Notes under the pieces: generated by a model
Databases searched by the model: none
What the model saw: the letters and a program-made list of their open reading frames with translations, nothing else
What the model was told of the DNA's origin: nothing
Assembly (NCBI GenBank): GCA_951804985.1
Contig: OX638130.1
Location: 102,545,700 to 102,609,699, forward strand
DNA length: 64,000 nucleotides
DNA from: Dryomyza anilis
Taxonomy: Eukaryota; Arthropoda; Insecta; Diptera; Dryomyzidae
Direction of reading: 5' to 3'
Made by a program: the position numbers and the translations under genes
Shown here: in pieces, positions 44,056 through 55,199 of the stretch
Layout: each line of letters starts with the position of its first letter
How positions within the stretch are numbered: the stretch's first letter is position 1

Positions 44056-45462
44056 ATATAAAACTTACAAATATTAAAGTGGTATCTTTTATAAATAAAT
44101 TTGTTTAAAAGTTATTTTAAAAATAAATGAAATTATTGTACAAATAATGTAGTATTTTTCGTGTTATTTTGTAATTATTAGTTGAAATAGCAGTTTAATC
44201 GTGTACGGAACACACACACAAAAATTATCCGCGATCTCATTATGATTTTTCGGTATTATGATTTTTCAAATTACCTGAAATTATTACATAAAACAAAATT
44301 TTGACCTTTTTCGTGTTTTTTTTTACTTATTTTGAGCTTTAACTTTTTACAGCTTTGAGTTTTGGATCTGAATCTTTTATATATCATTACGAATACTTCA
44401 ACTAATATTTCAGATGGACGTGACCATAGTTATGACTAGTCAAACGCAAAAAATATAAAATTTAAGGTGTACTGCATTACATCATTAATTTTTATAATTA
44501 AATATAATTAAGTATATATTCCATATCAATTTAGATCTATAAATTTATGTTTCATTTTACTTTGTTTTTACAAATCACTCGTAAAGTCCTGAGATTAAAG
44601 TCAAATTCATAAATTTGATTATAAGAACATACGAAGGAAATTGTTTATTAAATTTCAAAAGTATGAAAATATATAAGGTGAACTTCATTTGACTTTAATG
44701 GGTTTGCCCACTGAAAGTTTTACATTTATGCAATACTGAATTCTACTTGTTGAAGAATTTGTTAAAATTTCCATCCATAATTAAAGAACTAAAAAATTAT
44801 ATTGATTAAAAAAGCATCACAAAAGAAAATTTAAATAAAAAATCTTGTATTTAATTAGAAGATTTTAAAAGCGATATGCAAAAACAAAGTAAGAGGAATC
44901 ATAGAATTATGAATCTGGTTCACAAATAATATATAATATTATTAAAATATGGAAACTAAATATGTTATGTTACATATAATAGGTACACCTTAAACTTAAT
45001 ATTCTTAGCATTTCACTGGTCATAACATCGGTCAGATCAATCCGAATTTCATGTGGTTTATTTTAAAAGATAAGCTGAATAATTCTCAATAGAATACAAA
45101 AAAATATATATATCGAATAAGTTAAAGTCCAACATATGTAGAAAAATACAAGAATTGACATATATTTGTACAAGCTGGACCCGTGCACGACTCGTGCAAA
45201 GATTTTGTGAATGCAAGGATAAGGAGCAATTTTATTAATATAAAAAACATTTTTATTATTTATATCAGGGACCCGTGCTTTGCTGTGGACGTTTTTTTTT
45301 ATTGGTTTTATAAATGAAGTAACCAAAACAAAACTAATTCTCCGCCAAAACAACTTTTCTCATAAACAATTCTTTCTCAGACTGTGCTTCCCCGTAGAAT
45401 TCTTCCCAGTAGAATTCTTTCCCGTAGAGTTCTTTCCCGTAGAGTTTTTTTTCCAGTAGATG

Positions 45463-45697
45463 TTTTAGTGTGGTGAGATTCGGTGTGGTCAGTTTTGGTG
45501 TGGTGAGTTTAGTGGTGAGTTTTGGTGTGGTGAGTTTTAGTGGTGAGTTTTGGTGTGGTGAGTTTTAGTGTTGTGAGTTTTAGTGTGGTAAATTTGAGTG
45601 TGGTGAATTTAAGTGTGGGGAGTTTTAGTTTGGTGAATTTTGGTGTGGTGATTTTTAGTGTGGTGAATTTTAGTGTGGTGAATTGTAGTGTGATGAA
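45463..45697 (-). repeat. 15-bp GTGGTGAGTTTTAGT minisatellite
   Basis: About fifteen variable units inside Hel-A, with some shortened to 12 bp. They are adjacent to the CCCGTAGAATTCTT repeats that also occur (inverted) at 43.72-43.86 kb. Confidence 0.9.
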
Positions 45698-45788
45698 TTA
45701 TTTTTTTTGATTTTTTTACAAAGTAACCAACGCTCAGGGATGCCTTCTATTCGTGCAATGCACCGTGTTGATCGTAAGAAAGGACTAT

Positions 45789-46209
45789 AGGTTCAAAGGA
45801 GGAGGAATGATGGAGTAGTGTCGGTGGATGTTTGCTTTAAATTTCCCCATATTAAAAATGTCGGGAAAAACAAACGCAGGGAGATTGTTCCACAAACGAA
45901 TCGTGCGACTGAAAAACGAATTCTCTCTGTAATGCGTGGTTCTGTTGGGAACCGTGTGGACTACGAAGGGGTGGGCTTGGTTCGATGCCCTAGTAGAACG
46001 AAGGAACACACGACCTGATGGAATCAGGCCATGTATTTCCCTCGAACACTTACCATTGTAATACCTATAAAACAGTCTTACACACCCTACGGTCCTTCGG
46101 TGCTTAAGAGAACCAATAGAAATATTTTCATCCCCTATTAAATATATTGCACGTTTATGGATTCGATCCAGGAACTCCAAAGAAGATTTTGAAGCCCCTG
46201 TCCATATTT
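45789..46209 (-). pseudogene. Non-LTR retrotransposon RT C-terminal region, 5'-truncated
   Basis: The minus strand is open for about 140 codons. It reads KIWTGASKSSLEFLDRIHKR, AIYLIG, then LKHRRTVGCVRLFYRYYNGK, HPFVVHTVPN and RENSFFSRTIRLWNNLPAFV, ending PPPLNL-stop at about 45787. This is the typical post-RT segment of jockey/CR1-type elements. The 5' edge runs directly into T-rich minisatellite. The 3' side carries about 70 bp of UTR and an A-rich tail (T run at 45698-45717). It is a 5'-truncated insertion within Hel-A; the open frame suggests it is fairly young. Confidence 0.88.
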
Positions 46210-46555
46210 TTGCTTTTGTTTTTGTGGTTTTGCTTTTGTTTTTGTATTTTTTGCATTTAAATTTTCCTTTTACTTTTCTTTTGTTTTTCTGTAATTGCTT
46301 TTGTTTTTGCTTTTATTTTTGGGTTTTTGTTCTTGTGTTTTTTGTTGTTTCTTTTTTTTATTGTATTTTTGCTTTTGCTTTTTTTTTGCTTATGTGTTTT
46401 GCCTTTGTGTTTTTGCTTTTATTTTTGTGTTCCTGCTTTTGTTCTTTGTATTTGTTTTTCCATTTTTTTTTATTTTTCTGTTGTTTTTGAGTTATTGCTT
46501 AAGTTTTATTTTTGTGTTTGATTTTTGCTTTTATGTTTGTGTTTTTGCATATCTT
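46210..46555 (-). repeat. T-rich TTTTTGCTTTTG block inside Hel-A
   Basis: Runs of T broken by GC/GTG, as at 1.98-2.35 and 28.74-30.03 kb. All three frames stay open on plus and give Phe/Cys-rich artefact proteins. Confidence 0.85.
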
Positions 46556-46765
46556 TCCATCGTGAAATGGCAAACCTTACTGAAGAGAAATGTCAAAAGA
46601 GCGGCAAGAAATATGGTGTCGTTTGCTGTCCCTGCCGCTCTACTTTTGTAGCGTCCTTGTTGAAAAACCTTTGAAAAAAAATTTTTGAAGCGCTCTTATT
46701 GAAAAACCCTTTATATAGATTACGTAATAACTCAAAAACTTTAGGCAATCTGAAAAAACTGAATA

Positions 46766-47818
46766 TGAGGTCGTGATTAGTTTCTTGAGGTCCAACGGAA
46801 AATCACACTAAGATCGTAGATAAATAAAAAAGGCCTCCAATTGTTGTCTTGTGCAATTTGAAAAATTGTAATTTAAACACTTTGAGTATAAATATTACAG
46901 AGTATTTTTTTTGTGTACCGTCATAAATTCGATTTTCAGGACAAAATATTGAAACAATCTACAATTTGAAATTTATATCAGTATCGGTCACTGTTACTGA
47001 TTAAGAAAATAAAATTTTCAAAGTTTTATTAAAAAATGGTTTGAAAATAAAGCCAATTGTTTAATTTTTTTTTCTTTTGCAATATTTTTAAAGAACTGCA
47101 GCTGCTTATTGTGAACTCTCTTAGTAATAATACTTTTAATGAAATTTCTCGATTAGCATTTATTTATATATGCAAATGATCTGAATACAAGTCAGCTCAC
47201 GTTTTTAAAAATGATATTGCATGGCATTGAAGTTGAAAAAAATGCATTAAAATTAATAATTGATGTTATTGGCATTTGAGTTCTCATGAAAAAGTTATTT
47301 TCTTTTAATAATATAACGTACAAAGCCTCAAAAGAGAACAAAAGAAAAACAACTTCAAAGTTTTCTATTGATGGGGTTTTGCGCAGTTACAAGATAAACA
47401 CTTTCTTTCATATGCTATCGCTGATGATATTGAAACCTTAATAATGAACATTCAAGCGGAACAAATACCTACTCCATTGCATACGTGCCACCAAATATGT
47501 AAAAATCTTGAAATTTACAATTTTCAATAAATTTATAAATAGACTATGTAGGTGGTAAGAATGAAAACCAGATATTCAAATATTAAAATGATATAAAACA
47601 TATTAAAAAAATGTATACATTTTTTGAAGCACTTCAACTTATTTAATATCTTTTATATTTTTAGTTCTTTGTTTGAAAATACTCAAGCAGCAGCTCTTTA
47701 CCTTTCCCCATTAGCCCGTTCCGTTCGTAGCATCTTAAGTCTGTTTTTATCTCTCAAACTTCCGTCTCTTTGTTATAAACTTTTGCATGAGTAATGTCGT
47801 TGACTTTTAGCTCACAGA
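46766..47818. other. AT-rich noncoding DNA
   Basis: No gene seen. About 46.77-46.87 kb still resembles sequence just outside FB-A H1, so the repeat may extend slightly farther than drawn. Confidence 0.4.
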
Positions 47819-48105
47819 CACAGAAAAAAATATGTTTTTTTTTGGCATGAGCATGATTGAACAAAATTGTTAGTTCTAATAACCAACTTCGGCATGACGA
47901 ACATTTTTTAAAATGTTTGATAGAACTGTTTTATTCTATTCGTATTTGAAATATTATCAAATAAACAAACCAAATTGTTCTAAAACCTTTTTAAATTAAT
48001 TATAGTACAAACAAGAATTATTTTTGGTCTATTTGGTCTATGAATCGACACAACAGTTGCGAGAACCAAATAAGTTGGTTGGCGCAACAATTTTTTTTTT
48101 CTGTG
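47819..48105. mobile_element. TIR element with CACAGAAAAAAA ends
   Basis: The left terminus CACAGAAAAAAATATG and the right terminus TTTTTTTTCTGTG are inverted; GGCATGAGC and GTTGGTTGGCGC lie just inside. 287 bp, noncoding. The TA duplication is not evident (GA left, TG right). Confidence 0.6.
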
Positions 48106-48544
48106 TGTAAATTCTTTCCTTCTACTACCCACAACGTAGCAACGTAATGCAATAAAATTATTAAAGTTGACAAGTTTGGGCCACTGTCGGTCGCCCTGCG
48201 GCTCAAATTCAAGTTGCATACTTATCAGCTTAATCATTGAGAATTCGTTGATAGGCGATCAAAATACTTGAGCTCATGGAGCACGTCATACGAGAATAAA
48301 GGCGGTGTCCTTAATGCTGCGACTACTTGAAAGTTTGCCTCAGTGCTTGGCGTAGAACTAAAATGAATGACGAAATTTTATCGATAAAAACACTTCTATA
48401 AAATCATATAGGTCACGAAAATAATAAAATTTAATCAATAATGTAGATTTTATGATGTGTATTTTTTTAAATAGAATAATAAAAACTTTTGTATTAATTT
48501 ATATTTTTCCTATTGAAGCGTATAAAACTAATAGCGTCATTTGA
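48106..48544. other. Noncoding DNA before satellite
   Basis: Short mixed-composition stretch (GGTCGCCCTGCGGCTC, CATGGAGCACGTCATACG) without gene features. Minus-strand frames here overlap the TIR element and are not convincing. Confidence 0.4.
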
Positions 48545-49466
48545 AATTCATATGAAATTTAAATGGATATTTCTGAATTTTAAATGAAAATTTCTGAATT
48601 TCAAATGGAAATGTCTGAATTTCAAATGGAAATTTCTGAATTTCAAATGGAAATTTCTGAATTTCAAATGGAAATTTCTGAATTTCAAATGGAAATTTCT
48701 GAATTTCAAATGGAAATATTCAAATGGAAATTTCTGAATTTCAAATGGAAATTTCTAAATTTCAAATGGAAATTTCTGAATTTCAAATGAACATTTCTGA
48801 ATTTCAAATGGAATTTTCTGAATTTTAAATGAAAATTTCTGAATTTCAAATGAAATTTTCTGAATTTTTCAAATGCACATTTCTGAATTTCAAATGGATA
48901 TTTCTGAAGCGTCTAGCGTCATTCACATGAAATTTAAATGGATATTTCTGAATTTCAAATGAAAATTTCTGAATTTCAAATGAAAATTTCTGAATTTCAA
49001 ATGAAAATTTCTGATTTTCAAATGGAAATTTCGAAATTTCAAATGGAAATTTCTAAATTTCAAATGAAAATTTCTGAATTTCAAATGGACATTTCTGAAT
49101 TTCAAATGGAAATTTCTAAATTTCCATTTGAAATTTCTGAATTTCAAATGAACATTTCTGAATTTCAAATGGAATTTTCTGAATTTTAAATGAAATTTTC
49201 TGAATTTCAAATGAAATTTTCTGAATTTTTCAAATGCACATTTCTGAATTTCAAATGGATATTTCTGAATTTTAAATGGAAATTTCTAAATTTCAAATGG
49301 AAATTTCTGAATTTCAAATGAAAAGTTCTGAATTTCAAATGAACATTTCTGAATTTCAAATGGAAATTTCTGAATTTCAAATGGAAATTTCTAAATTTCA
49401 AATGGAAATTTCTGAATTTCAAATGAAAATTTCTGAATTTCAAATGGACATTTCTGAATTTTAAAT
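48545..49466 (+). repeat. 21-bp satellite array in two higher-order blocks
   Basis: About 43 units of GAATTTCAAATGGAAATTTCT and variants. Two blocks open alike (AGCGTCATT...ATGAAATTTAAATGGATA at about 48533 and 48911). The variant TCTGAATTTTTCAAATGCAC recurs at about 48857 and 49218, giving a higher-order period near 361-378 bp. A 21-bp unit is seven codons, so frames stay open on both strands (EFQMEIS on plus, RNFHLKF on minus). Confidence 0.95.
49098..49135. repeat. 18-bp perfect palindrome inside satellite
   Basis: The arm AATTTCAAATGGAAATTT (49098-49115) and its exact reverse complement (49118-49135) are separated by CT. One satellite unit is inverted relative to its neighbours. Confidence 0.95.
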
Positions 49467-49469
49467 GAT

Positions 49470-50940
49470 GTCTACGTCAAATTGTTTTACAACAAATTTG
49501 GAGTAATTTAATGTATGTAAATGATAATATTTCAAGCACTAACCGACTTTCGCAGCTACATCAACCAATTTGTAAAAATTCCATTTTTATCAAATGAAAT
49601 TGGTTGTTATAACTAATTTTTTTATTTTTTTTAACCCCATGGAAAAGCGTATTTAACTATAATCTACCGAAAAAAAAGTTTATAAAATCTGCAAAAAAAT
49701 AAAAAACCTCTTTTGGCATGAGATTGTATGAGAAATATAGTTGTAACAATCATATGCATACTATTGAAATTTCATTTCTATTAGTTAGTTGATTAGTTGA
49801 TGTAATTGTTTAGTTGATGTAATTGTTATATTAGATTGTCATGGCAAATAATATCATAGAAACTCACAGAATTTTATTCTAAAATTATACTCAATGATTG
49901 TAGTCAAAACAACAGCCTATATTTTAGCTATAATAAACGTATTTAGCATTTATTAGAACCAAATTGGACAATTTGTTGGTTGTTGCAACCAATTCGGTGT
50001 GCAACTGAATATTAAGAACACAAAACAACAATTTAAAGACATAACTATGTTATCAAAAAAGAAAACATTTAATTATAATAATATCTGAAATTATATTAAT
50101 GTTTAATGCAATGTTGTAAAAATTGCTATAATTATGTTCTCATTTAAAATGTATTGCTTCAATTATATTCATCTCTTTAATGATTTAAATAACAATCATA
50201 CATATTAAACTGAAATCTCAACCATCATGTCAATAATATTTTTATATAAGCTGACAATAAACTTATAGTTGTCACAATTATGTTTGGATATTATTATAAT
50301 TATTATGTTTATTATTGAAGCAATTTAAAATTGAAATATTAATCATTTAGTATCTAATCTAAGAGGTGCTGAGTCAAATTTCCAACATTATATTAACAGC
50401 AATTAGTTTAAAAATATAAATTAAAATTTTTGTAAACAAATATGATGCTCGTAATCATAATTATTATTTTTTATTTTTAATTTTTGACAGACTCTTTTAC
50501 TATTTCTCTCCATATATAATACCATAAACTCTTATGACAATCAATCTGAAAATAAACAAAATTTCATTTTTCTATATTATACACAAATATAAAATTTGTT
50601 TGCAGCAAACATATTAAATAGGTTATCATACATTGTACAGCTATAACTAGTTGGCATCTAAGTTGTTCTAATGATTTTAGTATTAATTTTGTGACTTATG
50701 ATATTAACTGGAAAAATGGAAACACATCGACGAACATAATACAGCTACAAACATAATATATTTACTTTAAAATATATGTTTCTGTGCATATAGTAAAAAC
50801 TATGGGAAATATGGCTACTACAAATGTATTTAAAATAGTTGTAGGGTTGAGTATAATCAATTGTTATGTATCAAATTAGAAAAAAAAAATCTATTCAAGA
50901 AATGTTTATAAATTACCATTTTAAAAACACATTTTCTTGC
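49470..50940. other. AT-rich noncoding DNA
   Basis: No gene. It contains repeated short words such as GTTAGTTGATTAGTTGATGT and several AACCAATT / AATTGGTT inverted pairs (49.56-50.0 kb), perhaps a decayed TIR element. Confidence 0.4.
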
Positions 50941-50949
50941 TCATTGTTA

Positions 50950-51350
50950 AAACCCAGTATGCCATTCGTTTCGATATCATTACGAGATCAATGAGAGTAG
51001 ATGGAGAAATCACACGATATCGAACCCGTTATCGCAACGTTATCAGGCCTCAAATTGGACCTACATGGTAGGTAGATATCGATGCGTTCAATCGGTGTTT
51101 TCTCGGTACGAGAAATTTTTCAAAATCAGAACGATAACGAAGAAAAAAAAGGAATAAAGTTCAAGATTGCTTCGAAAAATATTGCGATATCGATGTGATA
51201 AATGTTTAAATATCGTATCTTGTTCTTATATTTGAATGTACGAGAAATTTCGAAAATTAGAAGCGATTTAGCTACGAGTTCGAACTTTGATATTGAAGTT
51301 AGTTCGAGAAAGCTTCGAGGTATCCAATGCCTCCGAGACATGGCAGACTG
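50950..51350 (+). repeat. GCAGACTGG-type dispersed repeat, best copy
   Basis: It begins near CCATTCGTTTCGATATCATT, has CATGGTAGGTAGATATCGAT, then TTCTCGGTACGAGAAATTTT, and ends near GAGACATGGCAGACTGGGAA. Partial copies are at 1.5 (minus), 16.0 and 54.04-55.2 kb. Inverted words (CGGTACGAGAAAT / ATTTCTCGTAC) hint at internal structure. It is noncoding. Confidence 0.65.
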
Positions 51351-51866
51351 GGAATACTGGAATAATCTTTTAAACTTGTAAATAAGTAATGGGTATTTAA
51401 AAGTTTTTTCAGTAAGAAAAAAATGGACATTCTATATTAATAAGTTTAATATTTATATCCAACACTAAGGGCCGTTTTCACCATTTTCGGTTAAGCACTA
51501 ACTGCCACTTTAACTCAGAGTTACCAATAGAATATATGGAATTGAAACACTTAACTACACATTGTGAAAACGACCTTAGAGTGAATGGTTATATTTAGTT
51601 TGGTACGTCGATTGTAACACCTCCTGAGTCGATTTAGCGATGTCCTTCTGTCTGTTGAAATCACTACTAGTGAAAAAATAGAAAAGTTGCTAATTTAGAT
51701 TTCCACCAAATCACTAGAGCCGTCACTGTTTAATTATTTCTGCAGCATAACTTACCACTTCAAAATCACTGTAATTGGTGACAAACTACTAGGAATGAAC
51801 TAGTCTATCTTTAAAAATTAGAAAAAATGGCGTAATCCCTAACGAAATTTTGAGAAAATCAATGAC
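51351..51866. other. AT-rich DNA with a TATACCC-repeat fragment
   Basis: About 51.59-51.66 kb (TTTGGTACGTCGATTGTAAC, GTCGATTTAGCGATGTCC) matches the TATACCC repeat at 60.46-60.57 kb. GGCCGTTTTCACCATTTTCG (about 51.47 kb) has an inverted echo TGTGAAAACGACC at about 51.56 kb. Confidence 0.5.
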
Positions 51867-52060
51867 AAAGTAAAAATTTGTATATTTATTTTTGTAAATT
51901 TCAACTTTAAGTACATTTAAAAAATGGAACAAATCATGGGTTTCAAAGATGTGATACAACATTGGAAAGTAAAAATTTGTATTTTTCTTTTTGTAAATTT
52001 CAACTTTACGTACATTTAAAGGTACAAATCATGGGTTTCAAAGATATGATACACCATTGG
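51867..52060 (+). repeat. 99-bp tandem duplication
   Basis: AAAGTAAAAATTTGTAT starts at 51867 and 51966. Each copy continues through TTTGTAAATTTCAACTTTA and ends AAATCATGGGTTTCAAAGAT...ATTGG. The copies differ at a few positions. Confidence 0.92.
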
Positions 52061-53530
52061 ATAGGTAATTTAATTGTCTAAAACATGATATCTAAAAATT
52101 GATATCATTAAACAAAAAATTATACTTAATAACTAATTTTATTGACAAAGCTATGTCAGTAATATGCACTCCTCCTTAAACACTACTGTATCTTAAAATG
52201 GGTGCAAAATAAGACATTTTTTTTTTTTATTTTATATTTCATTATTTTTTTAGTCATAGAATAACCCCCTGAATTATTGACATCGATAAACCAAACACCG
52301 TGTATATAGACTAGGTTTAAAATCAAGTTCATAAATTACGCTGTTATTTCTTAGACATATTTTAGACCATTTCATTAGAATATTAGCATACACTCCACTC
52401 CAATTATGCATTTTTTTTAATAAATTTTATAAAATGCAATTTTTTGCATTTAACAGATATTTAATTACAATCTAAACAACTGCAACCCATACAAAAGTGG
52501 TCTGTATTAATTCTACAAAAGACCTTCAAAATCCTTTTTATCTTAAGAGTGGTTGTTGCTGCGGTGCAATGCACTTTAACTTGGTCTGGGATGTTTTTTT
52601 TAATTTTTTGTAATATGTTTTTTTTTTTTCAACAATTCTTAGTGGTGTTTTTGACCGTCATCCTGTCAAAAATGTTGCTGCAGCAAAGTGTCAACACTGC
52701 TGTTGACACTTTTTGGTTTTCTTTTTTAAATTGTTTTCCATCACCTGCTTTGATTGTTGTTGTAGTTGTTGGCATTGACGTGGTTGTTGTTGTTGTTGTC
52801 GCCGTTGATGTGTGACAATCGAGCACTTCGTCTTGACGCATAAATTTTTTAAATGTAAAGTTAACAACATCAGCCAGCGTCATGTCGTTACATTTACGAA
52901 TAATGTGGGTGTTTTTTTTATGATGATGCTGCTCTGCTGTTGCAGCAACATTTTATGTAAATGCAAAATCCTGTGAAAAGGACAAACATGTTGTTATTGT
53001 CCTTGCTGTAGGTGTTGCACGGAGAAAAACAAATTAGACTAATTTAGTGGGTAAAAGCCTGAAGACTGAAGCTATAAAACTTTTTTAAAATTATTTTAGT
53101 ATTTAAACATAAAATTTTGCGAATTTTTGTTTTTATACGAAAGCGAATTTTTCAAATTTTTAGTATTCTATATAAATAAAATTAGATATTTAGGAATATT
53201 TTATTCTCTAGTTTCAAATTTGTTAATTTTTTTATTTTTTTATTTTATTTCGACTAAATTTATTAAATCGCTTTACGCTCGAACACAATTTTTGGAGTTG
53301 CGTTTTCAAAAAATCCCAAAGGAACCATGTCTTGTCCCAGACAATTTTCCACCGAAATCATTTTTTCCAGAGACATTTTTCGACCAAAACATTTATTATA
53401 TAGCTATTTGCTTTCTGGGATAATGCTCCCTAATAAATTAAAAAAAAATAATATTGAATTTTAATTAAATTCTTCAGAGGTTGAAATATATCTCGTTAAA
53501 ATTATTGTCTCAAGAAAGATTTGTTAGGCG
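52061..53530. other. Noncoding DNA with GTT-triplet tract
   Basis: 52.72-52.82 kb holds GTTGTTGTAGTTGTTGG and GTTGTTGTTGTTGTC triplets with mixed sequence to 53.0 kb (TGCTGCTCTGCTGTTGCAGC). It is possibly regulatory. Frames on both strands follow the triplets and are not convincing. Confidence 0.4.
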
Positions 53531-53750
53531 CACTCGGAAAAAAACACTATATAAATAATAGTTTTTTACTACTAAAAATAGTCAATGGGATAAATTATTA
53601 TTTTAATCGGAAAATTCCATAAAATACTACAAAATACCATGACATTTCCATTGAGTTTATATGAAAATATTTATTTTTTGTATACTATTAAATCAATAAT
53701 TGTCCCACTGACCAAATTTAATAAAATTTGAGTGAATTTTTGTCTGGGTC
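53531..53750 (-). mobile_element. M3 MITE, copy D
   Basis: On the minus strand it runs from CCCAGACAAAAATTCACTC to TTTTTTTCCGAGTG. The interior (CAATAATTGTCCCACTGACC, ACTATATAAATAATAG) is collinear with copies B, C and E. The termini have each lost some bases. Confidence 0.82.
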
Positions 53751-54039
53751 CGTTGATTTCTCCGAAAAAATCAATGGATCTAGTAATTGTGTTTTCAACA
53801 TTGATTGAAAACATAATTGAAAAAGTCAAATTTTTAGAACAGAAACCATAATAAAAGCCATTTTTCAAAAACCAGAAATCAACTGTTAACCAAATCAGCT
53901 AAATAAAAAATGGACATTTCCTATAATTAAAAAAAATATATTTATATATATAATTCAAATTTTAATGTTTCTTATTTGAATAAATTTTTTCCATTTTTCC
54001 TATATATTTTGAAAATATGGACAAAACATTAAATAACTC

Positions 54040-54151
54040 ATTCGTTTCGATATCTTTACTAGATCAATGCGCGAAGAAGAAGAAGACTCCATTCAGATCG
54101 GACACTTTATCACAGCGATATCGAGCGCCAATCGCACTTCCATGGTAGGTA
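54040..54151 (+). repeat. GCAGACTGG-type repeat, 5' half, split by M5
   Basis: ATTCGTTTCGATATCTTTAC through CATGGTAGGTA matches 50.96-51.07 kb. It resumes at 55159 (TAGATTCGATGCGTTC), on the other side of M5 copy II. This gives the insertion's empty site. Confidence 0.8.
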
Positions 54152-55158
54152 CACATAAAAAATATACCTATTGAACGTAAATATAGCAACTGAGTTTAAT
54201 AGATTATATTATTATATTAATATGATATACTAATTATTTAATAGTATATATTACATTCGTTCAGGGTTGCTGTATATGCTAAAATATATGCATAAGCAGC
54301 ATATACAACAACCAACAGTTTTAGAGGCACTACACAGTTTTATAGCCACACACAGTTTTAAATTCAGTACACAGTATTAGATGTACTTTTGTACCGATCT
54401 TATTTTCATTAATTCAGCACAACGCGTGCGTGTCTTTTCGGTTCGACGGATCGTTTTTCCGTACATTGTGCATATCCCGAAATAAAATTTTTGGCATTTT
54501 TTGGAATATTTTGGGCATATTTTCGGCAAACGCACAAATAAATAAAATAGCAGGTTGTAAAATTTCATAGCTTTTTTAAATGCAGATTCACGCAATATTT
54601 CGGGAACGCAGAGAAAACAGACAACTTTTGATACAAACTTCAACTTTGTCAGTTTAAAATATGTCGAGAAAATGTTTCTGAATTGCATAGACCCTTCCAA
54701 AAATGTTGTCCGGGGATATCATGACATTTATATTTTCTTTTCTGACATTTATATTTTCTTGTTTAAAATGTCCCTATCATTATAATGACGTGAACGTGTG
54801 CATTTCAAATTTTGAATAAAAAAAGTAGTAAAATTAAAATAAATAAATTTGAAATAAACATAAAAAACAAACAAAAATAATGGTACAAAAAAAAAAAAAA
54901 ATATACATATTTTTTATAAGGTCTGTTTTTAATTGTTTCAACACCGATACGACATTTAATTGTATTGATTAAATATTTAATAATATTAATTAATAAATTA
55001 ATTGAACAAACATTTAAAAAAATTATGTTTGTTCAATTAATTTATTAATTAATATTATTAAATATTTAATCAATACAATTAAATGTCGTATCGGCGTTGA
55101 AACAATTAAAAATTAATTGTATTGATAATTTTTTTTTGCAATATTATATTTGTCTGTG
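54152..55158 (+). mobile_element. M5 TIR element, copy II
   Basis: It begins CACATAAAAAATATA, continues ACGTAAATATAGCAACTGAG and ACACAGTTTTATAGCCACAC, and ends TTTGTCTGTG. TA flanks both sides (54150-54151, 55159-55160). The uninterrupted target GGTAGGTAGAT is seen at 51.07 kb. The 3' part contains a near-perfect 88-bp palindrome. It is noncoding; the minus 107-codon frame has no motif. Confidence 0.82.
54926..55112. repeat. 88-bp near-perfect inverted repeat, 11-nt spacer
   Basis: Arms 54926-55013 and 55025-55112 pair over 88 bases with one mismatch (CAACACCGATAC against GTATCGGCGTTG). It forms a strong hairpin in the 3' part of M5 copy II. In copies I and III only one arm is seen clearly. 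Confidence 0.95.
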
Positions 55159-55199
55159 TAGATTCGATGCGTTCTTTTGGTGTTTTAATTTTTTTTTAA

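Larger units (their letters stand above)
45171..46719 (-). mobile_element. Hel-A Helitron-like element, long copy inserted in FB-A
   Basis: On the minus strand it starts A|TCTATATAAAGGG. It ends with the perfect hairpin GCACGAGTCGTGC, then ACGGGTCCAGCTTG|T. FB-A H1 provides the empty site: its ATATATTTGTGTAGCGTCAT is continuous where H2 is split between A and T, with no target duplication. A/T insertion, a TC 5' end and a 3' hairpin are Helitron hallmarks; the final CTTG departs from CTRR by one base. It is non-autonomous and holds two minisatellites and a nested non-LTR fragment. Confidence 0.8.
44255..46765. mobile_element. FB-A long fold-back element, copy H2 (interrupted)
   Basis: Collinear with H1: GAGTTTTGGATCTGAATCTT, AATTTAAGGTGTACTGCATT, AAAGTCAAATTCATAAATTT, TAGGTACACCTTAAACTT, TTCTCAATAGAATAC and, after the Hel-A insertion, ATAACTCAAAAACTTTAGGC. 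Inverted arms are visible as in H1. It lacks the MULE, M1 and SINE-A insertions of H1, which allows their target sites to be read. The left outer end is worn. Confidence 0.72.

Noticed and set aside
46224..46651. Phe/Cys/Leu-rich ORFs that mimic membrane proteins
   Set aside because: Direct translation of T-rich low-complexity DNA in all three frames. The same applies at 1.93-2.49, 28.8-29.05 and 29.45-29.68 kb.
48584..49464. Several ORFs of 62-95 codons on both strands (EFQMEIS / RNFHLKF repeats)
   Set aside because: Produced by the 21-bp satellite; equal openness on both strands argues against coding.
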